This document shows, piece by piece, positions 61,974 to 64,000 of a DNA stretch of 64,000 nt. Made by a program: the position numbers and the translations under genes. Position 1 is the first letter of the stretch; every line of letters starts with the position of its first letter. The stretch is from NCBI GenBank assembly GCA_963784195.1, contig CAWARA010000020.1:1178001-1242000 (forward strand). The letters run 5' to 3'. The DNA comes from CAVQAH01 sp963784195 (GTDB taxonomy: Bacteria; Acidobacteriota; Vicinamibacteria; Vicinamibacterales; 2-12-FULL-66-21). The notes below the pieces were generated by a model. That model had not been told where the DNA came from and did not search any database. It saw only the letters and a program-made list of their open reading frames with translations.

Positions 61974-63200
61974 GTGGATTCGCTGATCACAGCTGCAGCT
62001 CGTGCGCTCGCAGCGGGTGATCCCCTCGGCGCATTGAAGCGAGTCGCGCTGCGCGATGACGCGCCTGCGCTCGCGCTTCGAGGCATCGCGATGGCTCAGC
62101 TCGGCGATCTCGTTCGAGCGAAGGCGCTCCTGCGGCGTGCTGCCCGTGCATTCGGTCCGAAAGAGGCCGTGGCCCGCGCGAGGTGCGTCGTCGCCGATGC
62201 CGAGATCGCGCTCGTCTCACGCGATCTGGGCTGGCCTGTGAAGGCGCTCGAGGCGGCGCGGGCGACGCTTGAACAGCACGGCGACCTCGTCAACGCCGCG
62301 CATGCGCGGTATCTCGAGGTTCGGCGCCTCCTCCTGATCGGACGCATTGACGAAGCCGAGCTCACGCTCGCTGAGCTCGACCCCGCGCCCTTCTCTCCTG
62401 CATCGAGGACCGCCCACGAGCTGGTGGTCGCGGGGATCGCGATGCGCCGCCTCAGGACGAAGGCAGCGCGCTCTGCGCTCGCTCGGGCCAGGCGTGCGGC
62501 GCGTCAGGCGCGCATCCCTGCGCTGACGGCGGAGGTCGAAAGTGCGTGCCTCGTCCTGAACACGCCCGCTGCGCGCCTGATTGCGAGCGGCGAGGAGCGT
62601 CCCCTTCTGCTTGAAGAGGTCGAAGCGTTGCTGGCGTCGAAAGCCTTCGTCGTGGACGCATGCCGTCACGTCGTGCGTGACGGACGCAAGGTGGTCTCGC
62701 TTGCAAAGCGTCCGGTGTTGTTCGCGCTCGCACGTGCGCTGGGCGAAGCGTGGCCGGGAGACGTACCGAGGGACACGCTCGTCGCACGCGCCTTCGGTTC
62801 GAAGCACGCCGATGAATCGCATCGCGCGCGATTGCGAGTCGAAGTCGGGCGGCTTCGTGCGGTAATTCGGACGCTGGCCGACGTGACTGCGACGACGCGC
62901 GGGTTTGCGTTGGGGCCGCGCCGCGCGCGCGAGGTCGTCGTGCTGGCGCGGCCTGTTGAAGTTGACGAAGAGCATGCGGCGGTGCTCGCGTTCCTCGCCG
63001 ACGGTGAATCGTGGTCGAGCTCGGCCCTGGCGCTCGCGCTTGGAACGAGCCAGCGCACCGTGCAGCGGGCGCTCGAGTCGCTTGCGGCCGCAGGCAGGGT
63101 GCAGTGGTTCAGTCGCGGGCGAGCTCGTCGGTGGATGACCCCGCCCGTACTGGGATTCACGACGACCTTGTTACTCCCCGCTCCTCTGCCGATTGACTAA
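61974..63200 (+). CDS. TPR-like/winged-helix regulator
   Basis: A 408-residue protein starting at GTG 61974. The N-terminal ~230 residues are helical repeats (GIAMAQLGDLVRAKALLRRA, GWPVKALEAARATLEQHG) resembling a TPR sensor. A winged-helix segment (VPRDTLVARAFGSKHADESH, then LRVEVGRLRAVIRTL) resembles OmpR/BTAD-type DNA-binding domains, and a second small HTH follows (WSSSALALALGTSQRTVQRA). It sits 10 nt before the beta-propeller gene and may form a two-gene unit with it. Ligand unknown. Confidence 0.7.
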   Translation: MDSLITAAARALAAGDPLGALKRVALRDDAPALALRGIAMAQLGDLVRAKALLRRAARAFGPKEAVARARCVVADAEIALVSRDLGWPVKALEAARATLEQHGDLVNAAHARYLEVRRLLLIGRIDEAELTLAELDPAPFSPASRTAHELVVAGIAMRRLRTKAARSALARARRAARQARIPALTAEVESACLVLNTPAARLIASGEERPLLLEEVEALLASKAFVVDACRHVVRDGRKVVSLAKRPVLFALARALGEAWPGDVPRDTLVARAFGSKHADESHRARLRVEVGRLRAVIRTLADVTATTRGFALGPRRAREVVVLARPVEVDEEHAAVLAFLADGESWSSSALALALGTSQRTVQRALESLAAAGRVQWFSRGRARRWMTPPVLGFTTTLLLPAPLPID

Positions 63201-63210
63201 GCTGGAAAGC

Positions 63211-63897
63211 ATGCGTCGATCAAACGCCGAGATTGTCCGTGAATATGGGCCCTTTCCGGGCGCCGACCACGTGCACGGCGTCACGTATGACGGTCAACAC
63301 GTCTGGTTTGCTGCCGGAGACACGCTGAAGGCCTTCGATCCCGCGAGCGGGAAGACGCTGCGCTCGATCGATGTCGCCGCCCATGCGGGAACGGCTTGCG
63401 ACGGCGAGTACCTCTATCAGCTCGCCGAAGATCGCATCCAGAAGATCGACCCGAAGACCGGCCGTGTGGTCGCCACGATCCCGGCGCCTGGAGGCGGCGG
63501 TGACTCGGGGCTCACGTGGGCCGAAGGGACGCTCTGGGTGGGGCAGTATCGAGACCGGAAGATCCATCAAGTCGATCCCGAGACAGGAGCGATTCTGCGC
63601 ACGATCGAATCCAATCGCTTCGTCACCGGGGTCACGTGGGTCGACGGAGAGCTTTGGCACGCCACCTCGGAAGGCGACGAGAGCGACTTGAGGCGAGTTG
63701 ATCCTCGAACGGGAGAGGTCCTGGAGAGGCTCGAGATGCCGCCCGGAACGAGCGTTTCAGGGCTCGAGTCCGATGGCGGCGATCGGTTCTTTTGCGGAGG
63801 GGGCAAGAGCGGAAAGGTGAGGACCGTCCGCCGGCCCAGGCGCGGCCCCGATCCTGGCAGCGGCGCCGGGATCCCCGTCGACACGACGAAGAAGTAA
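63211..63897 (+). CDS. Glutamine-cyclotransferase-like / NHL beta-propeller protein
   Basis: A 228-residue protein from the ATG at 63211. Repeated blades are visible: DGQHVWFAAGDTLKAFDPAS, DGEYLYQLAEDRIQKIDPKT, AEGTLWVGQYRDRKIHQVDP and DGELWHATSEGDESDLRRVD, about five to six in all. No signal peptide. The pattern fits glutaminyl cyclotransferase/SMP-30-like propellers, but catalytic residues cannot be assigned. Cotranscribed with the regulator upstream. Confidence 0.75.
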   Translation: MRRSNAEIVREYGPFPGADHVHGVTYDGQHVWFAAGDTLKAFDPASGKTLRSIDVAAHAGTACDGEYLYQLAEDRIQKIDPKTGRVVATIPAPGGGGDSGLTWAEGTLWVGQYRDRKIHQVDPETGAILRTIESNRFVTGVTWVDGELWHATSEGDESDLRRVDPRTGEVLERLEMPPGTSVSGLESDGGDRFFCGGGKSGKVRTVRRPRRGPDPGSGAGIPVDTTKK

Positions 63898-63969
63898 TTC
63901 GAAGCCGCCCTCGTCGTCACTTGACACTTCGGGTCGGTCGGGAGAGAGTCGCGTACAGGACTGCCGACC

Positions 63970-64000
63970 ATGAGCCCCAGCGACGCCGATGAGCTGAGTG
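63970..64000 (+). CDS. Start of a possible gene running off the window
   Basis: An ATG at 63970 opens MSPSDADELS and continues to the edge (ten codons). No strong Shine-Dalgarno is seen. A perfect TTGACA lies at 63921-63926 but lacks a matching -10 at 16-18 bp. Identity unknown. Confidence 0.25.
   Translation, partial: MSPSDADELS

Noticed and set aside
63921..63926. Perfect TTGACA as a promoter
   Set aside because: No acceptable -10 hexamer at 16-18 bp; probably chance.

Overview
The window is high-GC bacterial DNA. Its gene families point to Acidobacteriota, most likely class Vicinamibacteria: a Ser/Thr kinase with a PD40 propeller and a kinase-TPR/ECF sigma pair, a MacB-like permease, alternative complex III (ACIII) next to a caa3-type oxidase, M28 and M20 peptidases, and a family-typical HNH endonuclease. 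This placement is inferred from family content only. No rRNA, tRNA or CRISPR array was seen. About a dozen conserved genes are broken by single-base indels, mostly one extra base in a short homopolymer; I read these mainly as assembly errors and annotate the restored spans.

Layout: 1-9.9 kb holds a partial Tad-like secreted protein, a kinase-PD40 gene, an acyl-CoA-dehydrogenase-like gene behind a tandem dyad operator, a metallophosphoesterase, an M28 peptidase and an ABC permease. 10-22.3 kb is a signalling/stress region: a CheB-CheR-PAS-kinase-receiver protein, small membrane proteins, an orphan GroEL, a Crp/Fnr regulator, a B12-type radical SAM protein, a histidine kinase and a Cys-containing miniprotein. 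Six to seven CRP-like boxes (consensus close to TGTKC-N6-GMACA) are scattered here, several exactly at class II promoter spacing, which suggests a local regulon. 22.3-26.3 kb holds a glycine-rich envelope protein, ribosomal protein S1, an ABM monooxygenase and a Tat-exported amidase.

26.6-38.2 kb is a tightly overlapping operon: ActA, ActB and ActE of ACIII, then a cytochrome-bd subunit-I-like membrane protein, two c-type cytochromes, a diheme-c/ethylbenzene-dehydrogenase-type heme-b protein, and a universal stress protein carrying three PCP_red-type modules and a zinc ribbon. 38.2-46.8 kb is accessory DNA: a decayed GNAT gene and a second GNAT fragment, a broken HNH endonuclease, a Cys/Pro secreted protein between imperfect direct repeats, a kinase-TPR plus ECF sigma pair and a secreted dimeric-barrel protein. 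47-49.9 kb returns to the PCP_red theme with an Mrp-type ATPase, a zinc-ribbon/PCP_red protein and a radical SAM-SPASM-PCP_red protein, followed by an HGSNAT-like membrane acyltransferase.

51.1-59.5 kb (minus strand) is actC-actD-actF, a cupredoxin-like protein and coxA-coxC-coxD-small proteins-coxB. The two respiratory blocks carry exactly complementary ACIII subunits: A, B, E in one and C, D, F in the other. 59.6-64 kb holds an M20 peptidase, a DinB protein, a TPR/winged-helix regulator and a beta-propeller protein.

The most unusual content is the ActABE/CydA-like/EB_dh cytochrome operon, its linked PCP_red proteins, and the Crp/Fnr-box regulon.
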